A stretch of 64,000 nucleotides of DNA, from the NCBI RefSeq assembly GCF_003725335.1, contig NZ_QIBY01000004.1, positions 1-64,000 of the forward strand, read 5' to 3'. The translations under genes were made by a program, and so were the position numbers. The notes beneath the pieces were generated by a model. That model saw only the letters and a program-made list of their open reading frames with translations. It had not been told where the DNA came from and did no database searches. Below, in pieces: positions 25,831-33,030 of this stretch. The DNA is from Parvibacter caecicola (lineage in GTDB: Bacteria > Actinomycetota > Coriobacteriia > Coriobacteriales > Eggerthellaceae). How positions within the stretch are numbered: position 1 is the stretch's first letter; each line of letters begins with the position of its first letter.

Positions 25831-27156
25831 CTAGCCGTGGCGGGCAGAACGGCGAAACACCCGGGCCCGCAAGAAACTGCCCTCCGGCACCGGCTGCGGG
25901 CAATCCAATCGGTACAGGTTGCAGGAGCGGTTGGCCACCGGCGCCGGCAGCCAATCGTCCGCGGCCGTCCGGTCAAGGGCCTCCGGCACTGTTGCCGGCG
26001 CCCCCTCGTCGTGCACGTCGGGACCGAAGGCGGGTAGCCAGCACAGGTTCCGCACCTCCACGGGCGCGGCGGCCCCGCCGGGCACCAGCGCTTCCAGCGC
26101 CTGCCCTTCCTCGAAGCGGTTGCGGGCCAGGGCGTACAGCTTGCCATCGCCGCAGGCCACCACGTCCGCCACGTGCATCGTTTGCTGTTCGTAGCCGTCG
26201 TAGTCCACCGCTTGGCGCGCTTCGCCGAAGTAAAAGCCCGTACCGTAGGGGCGGTGGGACACGTCCAAAAGCTCCGGCGCCACCTGTTGCCACGGCTCGC
26301 CGTCCAGCACGCGGCGATAGGCCCCCACCACGCTGGCCACGTAGAACGCCTTTTTGTTGCGCCCCTCTATCTTTATGGAATTCACCCCCGCCCGGGCCAG
26401 ATCGGCCAGATGGGGCAGCATGTTCAGGTCCTCGGCGTTCATGAGGAAACTGCCGGTTTCGTCTTGCTCTAAGGGGAAGAACACCCCTGGGCGCTTCTCC
26501 TCTTCCAGCAGGTACTCCCCCGCCGTCTCGGACGCGCCGGGCGCGCCGGCCCCCACTTTGTAATTCCAGCGGCAGGGCTGGGTGCAATGGCCCTTGTTGC
26601 CGGAGCGGCCCGTGAGGTACGAGCTGATGAGACAGCGACCGGAAACCGCCATGCACATGGCCCCGTGCACGAAGGCCTCGATCTCCAAATCATCGGGAAT
26701 CTGACGTCGCATCTGGGCAATGTCCGCCAGCGACATCTCGCGGGCGCATACCACGCGCGCAGCCCCCAGCGAATGCCACACCTTCGCCGCCTCGGCGTTG
26801 GCCACCGAGGCTTGGGTGGAAACATGGCGCTCCACCCGCGGCGCCACCTGGCCCGCAATGGCGAAAGCCCCCAGATCGCCGATGATGAAAGCGTCAACCC
26901 CCGCCGCATCCAGCGCCCGGAAGAAGTCCGGCAGCTGGGCGATGTCGCTATCGTGCATGAGGATGTTGCAGGTAACGTGCACCTTCACCCCATGGGAATG
27001 GGCGAAGGCCACCGCTTCGGGAATCTGGGCCAGTGGGAAATTGGCGGCACGAGCCCGCATGCCGAAACGATCGGCCGCCAGGTACACGGCGTCGGCGCCG
27101 AACAGCACCGCCGCCCGCAGCTGCTCCATGCCCCCTGCGGGGGCCAAAAGTTCCAT
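25831..27156 (-). CDS. U32 peptidase-family protein (TrhP/YrrO-like)
   Basis: The 441-residue protein starts with MELLAPAGGMEQLRAAV and GADAVYLA, and carries the U32 signature EAFVHGAMCMAVSGRC followed by CTQPCRW. Proteins of this length and type (TrhP in E. coli, YrrO in Bacillus) form 5-hydroxyuridine at position 34 of tRNAs; the cysteines are thought to bind a cluster. It is shorter than the U32 protein at 1767-4301, so the window holds two distinct subfamilies, one likely for rRNA and one for tRNA. The ATG at 27156 matches the family start; the long N-terminal extension is not real. Confidence 0.85.
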   Translation of the reverse strand: MELLAPAGGMEQLRAAVLFGADAVYLAADRFGMRARAANFPLAQIPEAVAFAHSHGVKVHVTCNILMHDSDIAQLPDFFRALDAAGVDAFIIGDLGAFAIAGQVAPRVERHVSTQASVANAEAAKVWHSLGAARVVCAREMSLADIAQMRRQIPDDLEIEAFVHGAMCMAVSGRCLISSYLTGRSGNKGHCTQPCRWNYKVGAGAPGASETAGEYLLEEEKRPGVFFPLEQDETGSFLMNAEDLNMLPHLADLARAGVNSIKIEGRNKKAFYVASVVGAYRRVLDGEPWQQVAPELLDVSHRPYGTGFYFGEARQAVDYDGYEQQTMHVADVVACGDGKLYALARNRFEEGQALEALVPGGAAAPVEVRNLCWLPAFGPDVHDEGAPATVPEALDRTAADDWLPAPVANRSCNLYRLDCPQPVPEGSFLRARVFRRSARHG

Positions 27157-27195
27157 AGTGCCCAAAATTCCGCCCTTCCGAAAAACTGAAGGGCC

Positions 27196-27201
27196 ATTAT
27201 A
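27196..27201 (-). promoter_or_regulatory. -10 box upstream of the second U32 gene
   Basis: A perfect TATAAT on the minus strand lies 40 nt upstream of the ATG at 27156. The -35 region has no clear match. Confidence 0.4.
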
Positions 27202-27364
27202 GCGGCAAGCACCGCCGTCGGCCGTCCACGCGCAGCGGCCCGGCCGCCCCGCGGGCGCCGTCACTCGTCTTCGGAGAAAGGCCCGCTCTATGGAGCCCCC
27301 GGCCTCTGCCGAAAACGAGCATCCCCCTTCTCGTTGCCGGCTTCCACCCACCCCTTCCCGAAAC

Positions 27365-27406
27365 GGGTCAACAGATTACAATGGGCACGTTGACCGATGG
27401 GTCAAC
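27365..27406 (+). promoter_or_regulatory. TetR-type operator overlapping its own promoter
   Basis: A perfect palindrome GTTGACC-GATG-GGTCAAC lies at 27389-27406, and a third half-site GGGTCAAC lies at 27365-27372. A -10 box TACAAT (27477 minus 100, that is 27377-27382) sits between them, so the palindrome overlaps the predicted start point. This fits autorepression by the TetR protein encoded directly downstream. A single CGTTGAC half-site also occurs in front of the ABC exporter near 29987. Confidence 0.65.
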
Positions 27407-27467
27407 GCACCGGGGAGCGAACCGAGAGCTTCCCGCACAAGCCACCCCCGCCCTGAAGGAGATGCCC

Positions 27468-28112
27468 GTGCGCCCGCTCAAGCCCACGAACCGCCACGGC
27501 GATTTCGACGCCCTTCCGCCCGAGCGCCAAGAGGCCATCATGCGCGCCGCAGTGGAGGGCTTCGGCCGCCACAGCTACAAGGAAGCCTCCACGGAGGAGA
27601 TTGCCCAGCGGGCGGGCATGTCGAAGGGGCTTTTGTTCTTCTACTTCCGCAACAAGAGAGCCCTTTACCTGCGCACCTTGGACCACCTTATGGACAAGGT
27701 GGTGAATTGGGTGGTGGACGACGAGTTCTACGCCATCGATGACTTCTTCGAGCTGATGCTGTACTCCGGCGTGCAGAAAATGGACAACCTGAAAAAGTGG
27801 CCCTGGGCAATGAAGTTCTCCATCCGGGCCTTCTACGCCGACCACTCCGATTTGCGCGATGCCCTGACGGGGTGGACGAAAACGCAGGTGGACACCATGT
27901 TCGATCGCTTCTTCCAGAACGTCGATTTCAGCCGCTTCCGCGAAGAGGTGGACCCCCGCGAGGTGCTGGACATGCTGATCATGCTGGGGGACGGCTACCT
28001 ACACCAGCGGCTGTCCGACCGCGAGCCCATAAACCTGGAAGACTTCATGGCCGCCTACCGCAAATGGTGCGGCATCCTGCGCGCCTGGGCCTACAAGCCG
28101 GAGTACTTGTAG
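27468..28112 (+). CDS. TetR/AcrR-family transcriptional regulator
   Basis: The protein of about 214 residues has an N-terminal helix-turn-helix (STEEIAQRAGMSKGLLFFYFRNKRA, given here as STEEIAQRAGMS and KGLLFFYF) and a ligand-binding C-terminal part rich in aromatic residues. I prefer the GTG at 27468 because AAGGAG is 6 nt upstream; the ATG at 27462 abuts that site and an upstream ATG at 27381 lies within the operator. It faces the ABC exporter operon (28335-29920), which it may control. The inducer is unknown. Confidence 0.88.
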   Translation: MRPLKPTNRHGDFDALPPERQEAIMRAAVEGFGRHSYKEASTEEIAQRAGMSKGLLFFYFRNKRALYLRTLDHLMDKVVNWVVDDEFYAIDDFFELMLYSGVQKMDNLKKWPWAMKFSIRAFYADHSDLRDALTGWTKTQVDTMFDRFFQNVDFSRFREEVDPREVLDMLIMLGDGYLHQRLSDREPINLEDFMAAYRKWCGILRAWAYKPEYL

Positions 28113-28155
28113 GCCTTTCGAGCAGGGGAAAGGGAGAGCAGCCCAAGTCGCTCAT

Positions 28156-28191
28156 GTGTCAAGGGGACGAAAGTGAATGTCCCCTTGACAC
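28156..28191. repeat. 13-bp inverted repeat (REP-like)
   Basis: GTGTCAAGGGGAC (28156-28168) and GTCCCCTTGACAC (28179-28191) are perfect reverse complements. The sequence resembles the widespread GTGTCAAGGGGAC class of palindromic repeats. It lies between the convergent TetR and ABC permease genes. The neighbouring CCCAAGTCGCTC (28142-28153) is itself an inverted copy of a segment at 28295-28306 in element C, so the space is a composite of repeats. Confidence 0.75.
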
Positions 28192-28211
28192 CCTACCCGC
28201 GAACGGCCGTA

Positions 28212-28323
28212 GGGAGGGGCGGGGGTGGCCCAACAAAGCGAGTTCCGCACGACGAAAACGCGCCAGTGGCGCGTTTTCCAAAGCAGGACTGTCTGAGCGA
28301 CTTGGGTTACCCCCGCCCCTCCC
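28212..28323. repeat. Long imperfect hairpin element C (112 nt)
   Basis: The outer arms GGGAGGGGCGGGGG and CCCCCGCCCCTCCC are perfect complements. The middle pairs CCCAA/TTGGG, and the inner hairpin GAAAACGCGCC-AGT-GGCGCGTTTTC closes the structure. It starts 11 nt past the stop of the ABC permease. The architecture matches elements A, B and D but the core differs. Confidence 0.8.
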
Positions 28324-28334
28324 CTCCAGAAACC

Positions 28335-29132
28335 TTACAAGCTGAAGTCGCGGCGGCAGAAAGCAGCGGCACCGGCGGCGAAGAGGGCAGTGGAGGCCCC
28401 CAGCAGGCCGACGGAGCCGGCAGCGGCGTCCGCTTCCCCCGCCGCCAAACCGTAGGCATCGTAGAGGGAAAACGGCGAAAGGCTCGCCACCCATTCCAAC
28501 CCTTCCCCCACCGTGCCGGCAAGGCCCATCAGCAAAAAGAGGATGCACGCCCCGGCGCCGGCCCACAGCGCCACCGACGGCCTTTGGAAGGCGAAGCCGG
28601 AAGCGAAGCACAGCGATGCGGCAAACAGCCCCAAGGCGGCAAGGCCGAGGTTCGCCCGCGCCAGCGCCACCTGATCCAATTCCCCAGGAAAGAGCGCCTC
28701 GCAAAATGCCGCTTCCGAGGCCCACAGCAGGAGCACCGTAAGCAGCACCACTGCCACCTGCGCTGCAATCAGCGTGACGGCAAGGCGCGGACGGGAGCAG
28801 GGCGAGGCCAAAAGCCACGCCAGCGAGCCGTCCTTAGTGGGCCCCACCGCCAGGCGCTGGGCCATGTAGGCGCCCATCAGCGCGAACAGGCCGGTGAACA
28901 TGAACCCGTAGAGGTAATTCAGCAGGAAATCGCACAGGGTGGCGGAGGGGTTCGCCATGCCGAAAGCGGCGAACAGCTCCGGCATGGCCTCTTGCATGAG
29001 TTGCAGGCTTTCGTTCACTTCCGGGTCGTAGAGGTAGACCACCATGCCAATGTAAACGGCCATCACTGCCGCAATGGCCGCAACGGCAACCGCCAAGCTG
29101 CGCAGGCTGCGCCGAAAGAGGGGCAAGCTCAT
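28335..29132 (-). CDS. ABC-2-type transporter permease
   Basis: The 265-residue membrane protein has about six hydrophobic segments, with a large loop after the first helix and a conserved GPTKDGSLAWLLASP stretch typical of ABC-2 permeases, where it contacts the ATPase. Its ATG overlaps the stop of the upstream ATPase gene (ATGA), so one permease pairs with one ATPase. The complex probably exports a drug, lipid or antibiotic. It ends 11 nt before long hairpin C. The convergent TetR gene may be its regulator. Confidence 0.82.
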   Translation of the reverse strand: MSLPLFRRSLRSLAVAVAAIAAVMAVYIGMVVYLYDPEVNESLQLMQEAMPELFAAFGMANPSATLCDFLLNYLYGFMFTGLFALMGAYMAQRLAVGPTKDGSLAWLLASPCSRPRLAVTLIAAQVAVVLLTVLLLWASEAAFCEALFPGELDQVALARANLGLAALGLFAASLCFASGFAFQRPSVALWAGAGACILFLLMGLAGTVGEGLEWVASLSPFSLYDAYGLAAGEADAAAGSVGLLGASTALFAAGAAAFCRRDFSL

Positions 29133-29920
29133 GACCGCACCTCCTCCCCTTCAAAGGAGCGCGCACCCACAGCGCTGCGCTCCCTCCCATCGCCCCAATG
29201 GCGCTGCAGTGCCTGGGGCCCATAGAGCTGGCCCATCACGCCATCTAAGGTAAGCTCACCGGCAGATGCGGTGCAGACCAGCCGCCCCTGCCGGATGAAA
29301 ACGGCCCGGTCGCAGGTGCCCTCCACTTCCCCCAGCAAATGGGAGGAGAGCATGATGGTGGCGCCGCGATGCTTCTCCGCCTGCACCAGCTCCACAAAGC
29401 GCCTTTGCATCAGCAGGTCCAGCCCACTAGTGGGCTCGTCCAACAGCAGCAGCCGGGGCTTCGTCATGAACGCGGCCACAATGCCCACTTTCTGGCGCGT
29501 GCCCTTCGACATGGAACGCAGCGGCACCGAAGGGTCCAGTTCGAAGAATTCCGCCAGCTCGTCGGCGCGCTTGCATCCCAGCCGAAAGCCGTCGCCTTCC
29601 ACCGCCGCCATCGAAGCGGCGAAACGGAGGAAGGAGCAACCGGTCATATCGCCGGGAAAGGCCAGCTCCCCCGGAAGATAGCCCACCGACTTCTGGATTT
29701 CCGCCCGCTGTGAGAAGCAGTCGCGGCCGAAGATGCGCGCGCTGCCCGATTGGGGCCGCACGAACCCCATGAGCATGCGCATGGTGACGGACTTCCCCGC
29801 GCCATTGGCCCCCAGAAAGCCCACCACCTCTCCCGGAGCCACCGTCAGCGACAGGTCGAACACGCCGCGACCGCGGCCGTAGTCTTTCGTGGCGTTGCGT
29901 ATCTCTATTGCAGAGCCCAT
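29129..29920 (-). CDS. ABC transporter ATP-binding protein
   Basis: The 263-residue ATPase has Walker A GANGAGKS (38-45), a degenerate signature SMSKGTRQKV and Walker B RLLLLDEPTSGLD, followed by the SSHLLGEVE H-loop. It would power the permease encoded directly downstream. This pairing and the degenerate signature resemble exporters of the BcrA/CcmA type. GAGGGGG precedes the ATG at 29920. A hairpin GGCGCC/GGCGCC at 29941-29956 lies in the short leader without a U-tract. Confidence 0.9.
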   Translation of the reverse strand: MGSAIEIRNATKDYGRGRGVFDLSLTVAPGEVVGFLGANGAGKSVTMRMLMGFVRPQSGSARIFGRDCFSQRAEIQKSVGYLPGELAFPGDMTGCSFLRFAASMAAVEGDGFRLGCKRADELAEFFELDPSVPLRSMSKGTRQKVGIVAAFMTKPRLLLLDEPTSGLDLLMQRRFVELVQAEKHRGATIMLSSHLLGEVEGTCDRAVFIRQGRLVCTASAGELTLDGVMGQLYGPQALQRHWGDGRERSAVGARSFEGEEVRS

Positions 29921-30007
29921 AGGCCAAACCCCCTCATCGGAGGCGCCCGCAGGCGCCAGATGGTTGATAGGGTTTAGCCTACTCCGTTGACTTGTTTTGG
30001 GAAGGGG

Positions 30008-31516
30008 TTAGCCCTCGTAGGTGACGCGGGCGCCCTGGGGGGTGTCTTCGATGACGAAGCCCAGGCCCGCAAGCCCGTCGCGCACGCCGTCGGCCAGGCC
30101 CCAGTTCTTTTCCTTGCGGGCCAGGGCGCGGGCTTCCAGCAGCGCCTCCACCGCCTCTTCCGGGCTGGCGCCGCCGTAACCGGCCAAATCGGCCGCCAGG
30201 GCCACCACTTCCACCGGGTAGTTGGTTTCCTCGGCCATGTCGGTTTCCACGTCGATGCCCAGCACCGCCAAAAGCTCGATGATCACGTCGCGGGCGGCCA
30301 CCACCGCCTGGGCGTCGTTCACGGAAAGCGACTTGTCGGCCACCGCCGCGTTCACGATGCCCACCAAGGTGAACACCGCCCCCAACGCCTGCGGGGCATT
30401 GAAGTCGTCGTCCATGGCCTCGGTGAAGGCACCGTTGGCCTGGGCCACCGCCTCCGCGAGCGCCTGGGCATCCACCGCATCTGGCGCGCCATCTTGGGCG
30501 TTGCCCGCCAGCCAGTCCATGTTCTTCACCGCGTTCTCGATGCGCGTGAGGGCAGCATCGGCTTCGTTCAGGCGATCCACCGAGAAATCCAGCGGCGAAC
30601 GGTAGTGGGTCTGGGTCATCAGCATGCGCAGCGCCGCCGGACGGGTTTCGTCCAGCACGTCGTGCAGCAGCATGAAGTTCCCCAGCGATTTCGACATCTT
30701 CTCGGCGTTGATTTGCAGCATGCCGGAGTGCATCCAGTGATTGGCGAAGGTGCAGCCGCACGCCGCTTCCGACTGGGCCCGTTCGTTCTCGTGGTGGGGA
30801 AACACCAAATCCGACCCGCCGCCGTGGATGTCGAAGGGCAGCCCCAGGTACTTGCGAGACATGGCGGAGCACTCGATGTGCCAGCCGGGGCGCCCCTGCC
30901 CCCACGGCGAATCCCAGGCCGGCTCGCCGGGCTTGGCCGCCTTCCACAAAGCGAAATCGAGCGGGTCGCGCTTGCGATCTTCCAACCCCTGGCCGTCGGC
31001 CCGCAGCTCCCGATGGCCGCCTTCCATCTCGTCCACATTGCGGCCGGAAAGCTGGCCGTAGCCATCGTAGGAGCGCACGGCGAAGTACACGTCCCCCTCG
31101 TCGGTAGCGTAGGCATGGCCCCCTTCGATGAGGCTGGCGATGAGCTCTTGCATGGCGCCTATTTCCTCGGTGGCCTTGGGGCGAATGTCCGGGTCGGCCA
31201 CGCCGGCGGCGTGCATGTCGGCGATGAAAGTCTCGGTGTACTCGGCCGCCACCTCAGCGGCGCTGCGCCCCTCTTCCTTCGCGCGGTTGATGATCTTGTC
31301 GTCCACATCGGTGACGTTCTGCACGAAAGTAACCTCGAAACCACGCCAGGTGAGGTAGCGGCGAATGGTGTCGAAAGAGATAAAGGTGCGGGCGTTGCCG
31401 ATGTGGATGCGGTTGTACACGGTGGGGCCGCACACGTACATGCCGATCTTCCCCTCGTGCAGTGGCACCAGGTCCACCTTCTTGCGCAGCTTGGTATCGT
31501 AGAGTTTAACGGTCAT
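30008..31516 (-). CDS. cysS: Cysteinyl-tRNA synthetase
   Basis: This cytoplasmic class I synthetase charges tRNA-Cys. The 502-residue protein has the zinc/cysteine site Cys29 in YVCGPTVYN, the HIGN motif at 38-41, GWHIECS with the zinc ligand at 216, the HHENE stretch and KMSKS at 273-277. Length is normal. It is the last gene of ispD-ispF-cysS, a conserved order in many Gram-positive bacteria. The start at 31516 is supported by AAAGGC and by family alignment. Confidence 0.96.
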   Translation of the reverse strand: MTVKLYDTKLRKKVDLVPLHEGKIGMYVCGPTVYNRIHIGNARTFISFDTIRRYLTWRGFEVTFVQNVTDVDDKIINRAKEEGRSAAEVAAEYTETFIADMHAAGVADPDIRPKATEEIGAMQELIASLIEGGHAYATDEGDVYFAVRSYDGYGQLSGRNVDEMEGGHRELRADGQGLEDRKRDPLDFALWKAAKPGEPAWDSPWGQGRPGWHIECSAMSRKYLGLPFDIHGGGSDLVFPHHENERAQSEAACGCTFANHWMHSGMLQINAEKMSKSLGNFMLLHDVLDETRPAALRMLMTQTHYRSPLDFSVDRLNEADAALTRIENAVKNMDWLAGNAQDGAPDAVDAQALAEAVAQANGAFTEAMDDDFNAPQALGAVFTLVGIVNAAVADKSLSVNDAQAVVAARDVIIELLAVLGIDVETDMAEETNYPVEVVALAADLAGYGGASPEEAVEALLEARALARKEKNWGLADGVRDGLAGLGFVIEDTPQGARVTYEG

Positions 31517-31567
31517 GGCGAGAGCCTTTCTATTTGCGGAAACGAAAACGAAGCGAGAACAGGGCGC

Positions 31568-32062
31568 CTAGCAACATCGGGCGCACAGGCACACGGCGGT
31601 GGCGCTGATGCCTTCTTCGCGGCCTTCGAAGCCCAGGTGTTCGGTGGTGGTGGCCTTCACCCCCACGCTCTCCACTGGCAGCCCCATGGCGCGGGCCAGG
31701 TTCTCCCGCATGGCATCGCGGTAAGGCGAAAGCTTGGGCGCCTGGGCGGCAATCACGCTGTCCACATCCAAAATCTCGTAGCCGGCATCGCGCACGAACT
31801 GGGCCACGCGGGCCAACAGCTTCAGCGAGTCGGCGTCTTTGTAGGCGGGGTCGGTATCGGGGAACAGCTTGCCGATGTCGCCGCCGCGCACCGCCCCCAA
31901 AAGGGCATCGGAAATGGCGTGGGCCAAAACGTCGGCATCGGAGTGCCCCAACAGCCCCTTGGTGTGGGGAATGTCCACGCCCCCCAAAATGAGGCGGCGC
32001 CCCTCGGCGAAGGCGTGCACGTCCATGCCCTGCCCGATGCGCAAACGGGAGAAGTCTTCCAT
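31568..32062 (-). CDS. ispF: 2-C-methyl-D-erythritol 2,4-cyclodiphosphate synthase
   Basis: Fifth enzyme of the MEP isoprenoid pathway, releasing CMP to form the cyclodiphosphate. The 164-residue protein has the metal-binding DVHAF motif, [24 protein letters not shown] and the [18 protein letters not shown]-terminal segment. It probably forms the usual trimer in the cytoplasm. The gene lies 12 nt downstream of ispD. The protein ends in CLCARCC, a short cysteine-rich tail I do not recall from model IspF proteins. Confidence 0.96.
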   Translation of the reverse strand: MEDFSRLRIGQGMDVHAFAEGRRLILGGVDIPHTKGLLGHSDADVLAHAISDALLGAVRGGDIGKLFPDTDPAYKDADSLKLLARVAQFVRDAGYEILDVDSVIAAQAPKLSPYRDAMRENLARAMGLPVESVGVKATTTEHLGFEGREEGISATAVCLCARCC

Positions 32063-32074
32063 CGCAGCCGCTCC

Positions 32075-32932
32075 TTAAAAGCCCATATCATCGCTGCCGG
32101 CACTCTTCAGATACATCATGCGCACCGCCGCCGCCAGCAGAATGTAGTCCTCGGGAACCGTCAGCTTGATGTTGTCCCGCTTGCCTTCCACCACCAGCAC
32201 CTTGCCCCCCAGGCGCTCAATGAGGGAAGAGTCGTCGGTGCCTACAAATCCGTCTGCCAAGGCAGCGGCATGGGCGCGGCGGTAAATGCCGCTGCGGAAC
32301 ACCTGCGGCGTCTGGGCGTTCCAGAACACCGAGCGGTCGGGAGTGCCCATAATCATGCCGTCTTCCACCACCTTCAGGGTGTCAACGGCCGGATGGGCCA
32401 CCACGGCACCGTCGGCATCCAGGTTGCCCCGCACGGTATTGATGGTGTGCTCGATGAGCTCGGGGCTGATCAGGGGCCGGGCGCCGTCGTGCAGCACCAC
32501 GAACTCGAAGCTATCGTCCACGTACTCCAGCCCCGAGAAAGCGGACTCCTGGCGAATGGAACCGGCCGGCGCCAGTACCACCGGCGTGACGAAGGGGAAC
32601 GGGTCGATGGCCTTGTGCAGGTACTCGCTCTGGCGCTCTTCCGGGCACACGATGACGATGAGCCCGATGTCCCCCACCGCATCGAACGCCTCGGCCGACC
32701 AGGTGAGAATGGGCTTGCCGGCAATTTCCACCAGCTGCTTGCCCCCTTCTTTCCCGAAGCGCTCACCGGTGCCGCCGGCCAGGATGATGGCGGCGGTTTT
32801 GGGGTTCTTGTCCACTTTGCCCTGCAGCTCCAGCAGCGGGTGCTGCAGCATGTCGAAATCGAAATCGCTCAGCAGCAAATCGGGGGCCTGCAGCACGGAA
32901 GGTTCGTAGATGGGATCGATGGTGCGCGCCAT
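32075..32932 (-). CDS. ispD: 2-C-methyl-D-erythritol 4-phosphate cytidylyltransferase
   Basis: Third enzyme of the MEP pathway, coupling MEP to CTP. The core has AAIILAGGTGERFG (about 47-60), GKQLVEIAGKP, the HDGARPL motif and TPQVF. At 285 residues it is some 45 longer than usual because of an acidic N-terminal extension (YEPSVLQAPDLLLSDFDFD and following) with no known function. AAAGGGG precedes the ATG at 32932, supporting translation of the extension. ispF follows after 12 nt. Confidence 0.93.
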   Translation of the reverse strand: MARTIDPIYEPSVLQAPDLLLSDFDFDMLQHPLLELQGKVDKNPKTAAIILAGGTGERFGKEGGKQLVEIAGKPILTWSAEAFDAVGDIGLIVIVCPEERQSEYLHKAIDPFPFVTPVVLAPAGSIRQESAFSGLEYVDDSFEFVVLHDGARPLISPELIEHTINTVRGNLDADGAVVAHPAVDTLKVVEDGMIMGTPDRSVFWNAQTPQVFRSGIYRRAHAAALADGFVGTDDSSLIERLGGKVLVVEGKRDNIKLTVPEDYILLAAAVRMMYLKSAGSDDMGF

Positions 32933-32970
32933 GAATGGGCCCCTTTCTCAGGCTTCGTTTTTGTGAACAG

Positions 32971-33003
32971 TATAAACGAGGAAGGGAGGCCCGAAGGCCT
33001 CCC
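32971..33003 (-). terminator. Probable terminator of clpC
   Basis: GGGAGGCC (32984-32991) and GGCCTCCC (32996-33003) form an 8-bp stem with a CGAA loop. On the minus strand a moderately U-rich tail follows. It lies 28 nt after the clpC stop. Confidence 0.65.
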
Positions 33004-33030
33004 CTGGCAGAACGAACGCAAACGTAACGG

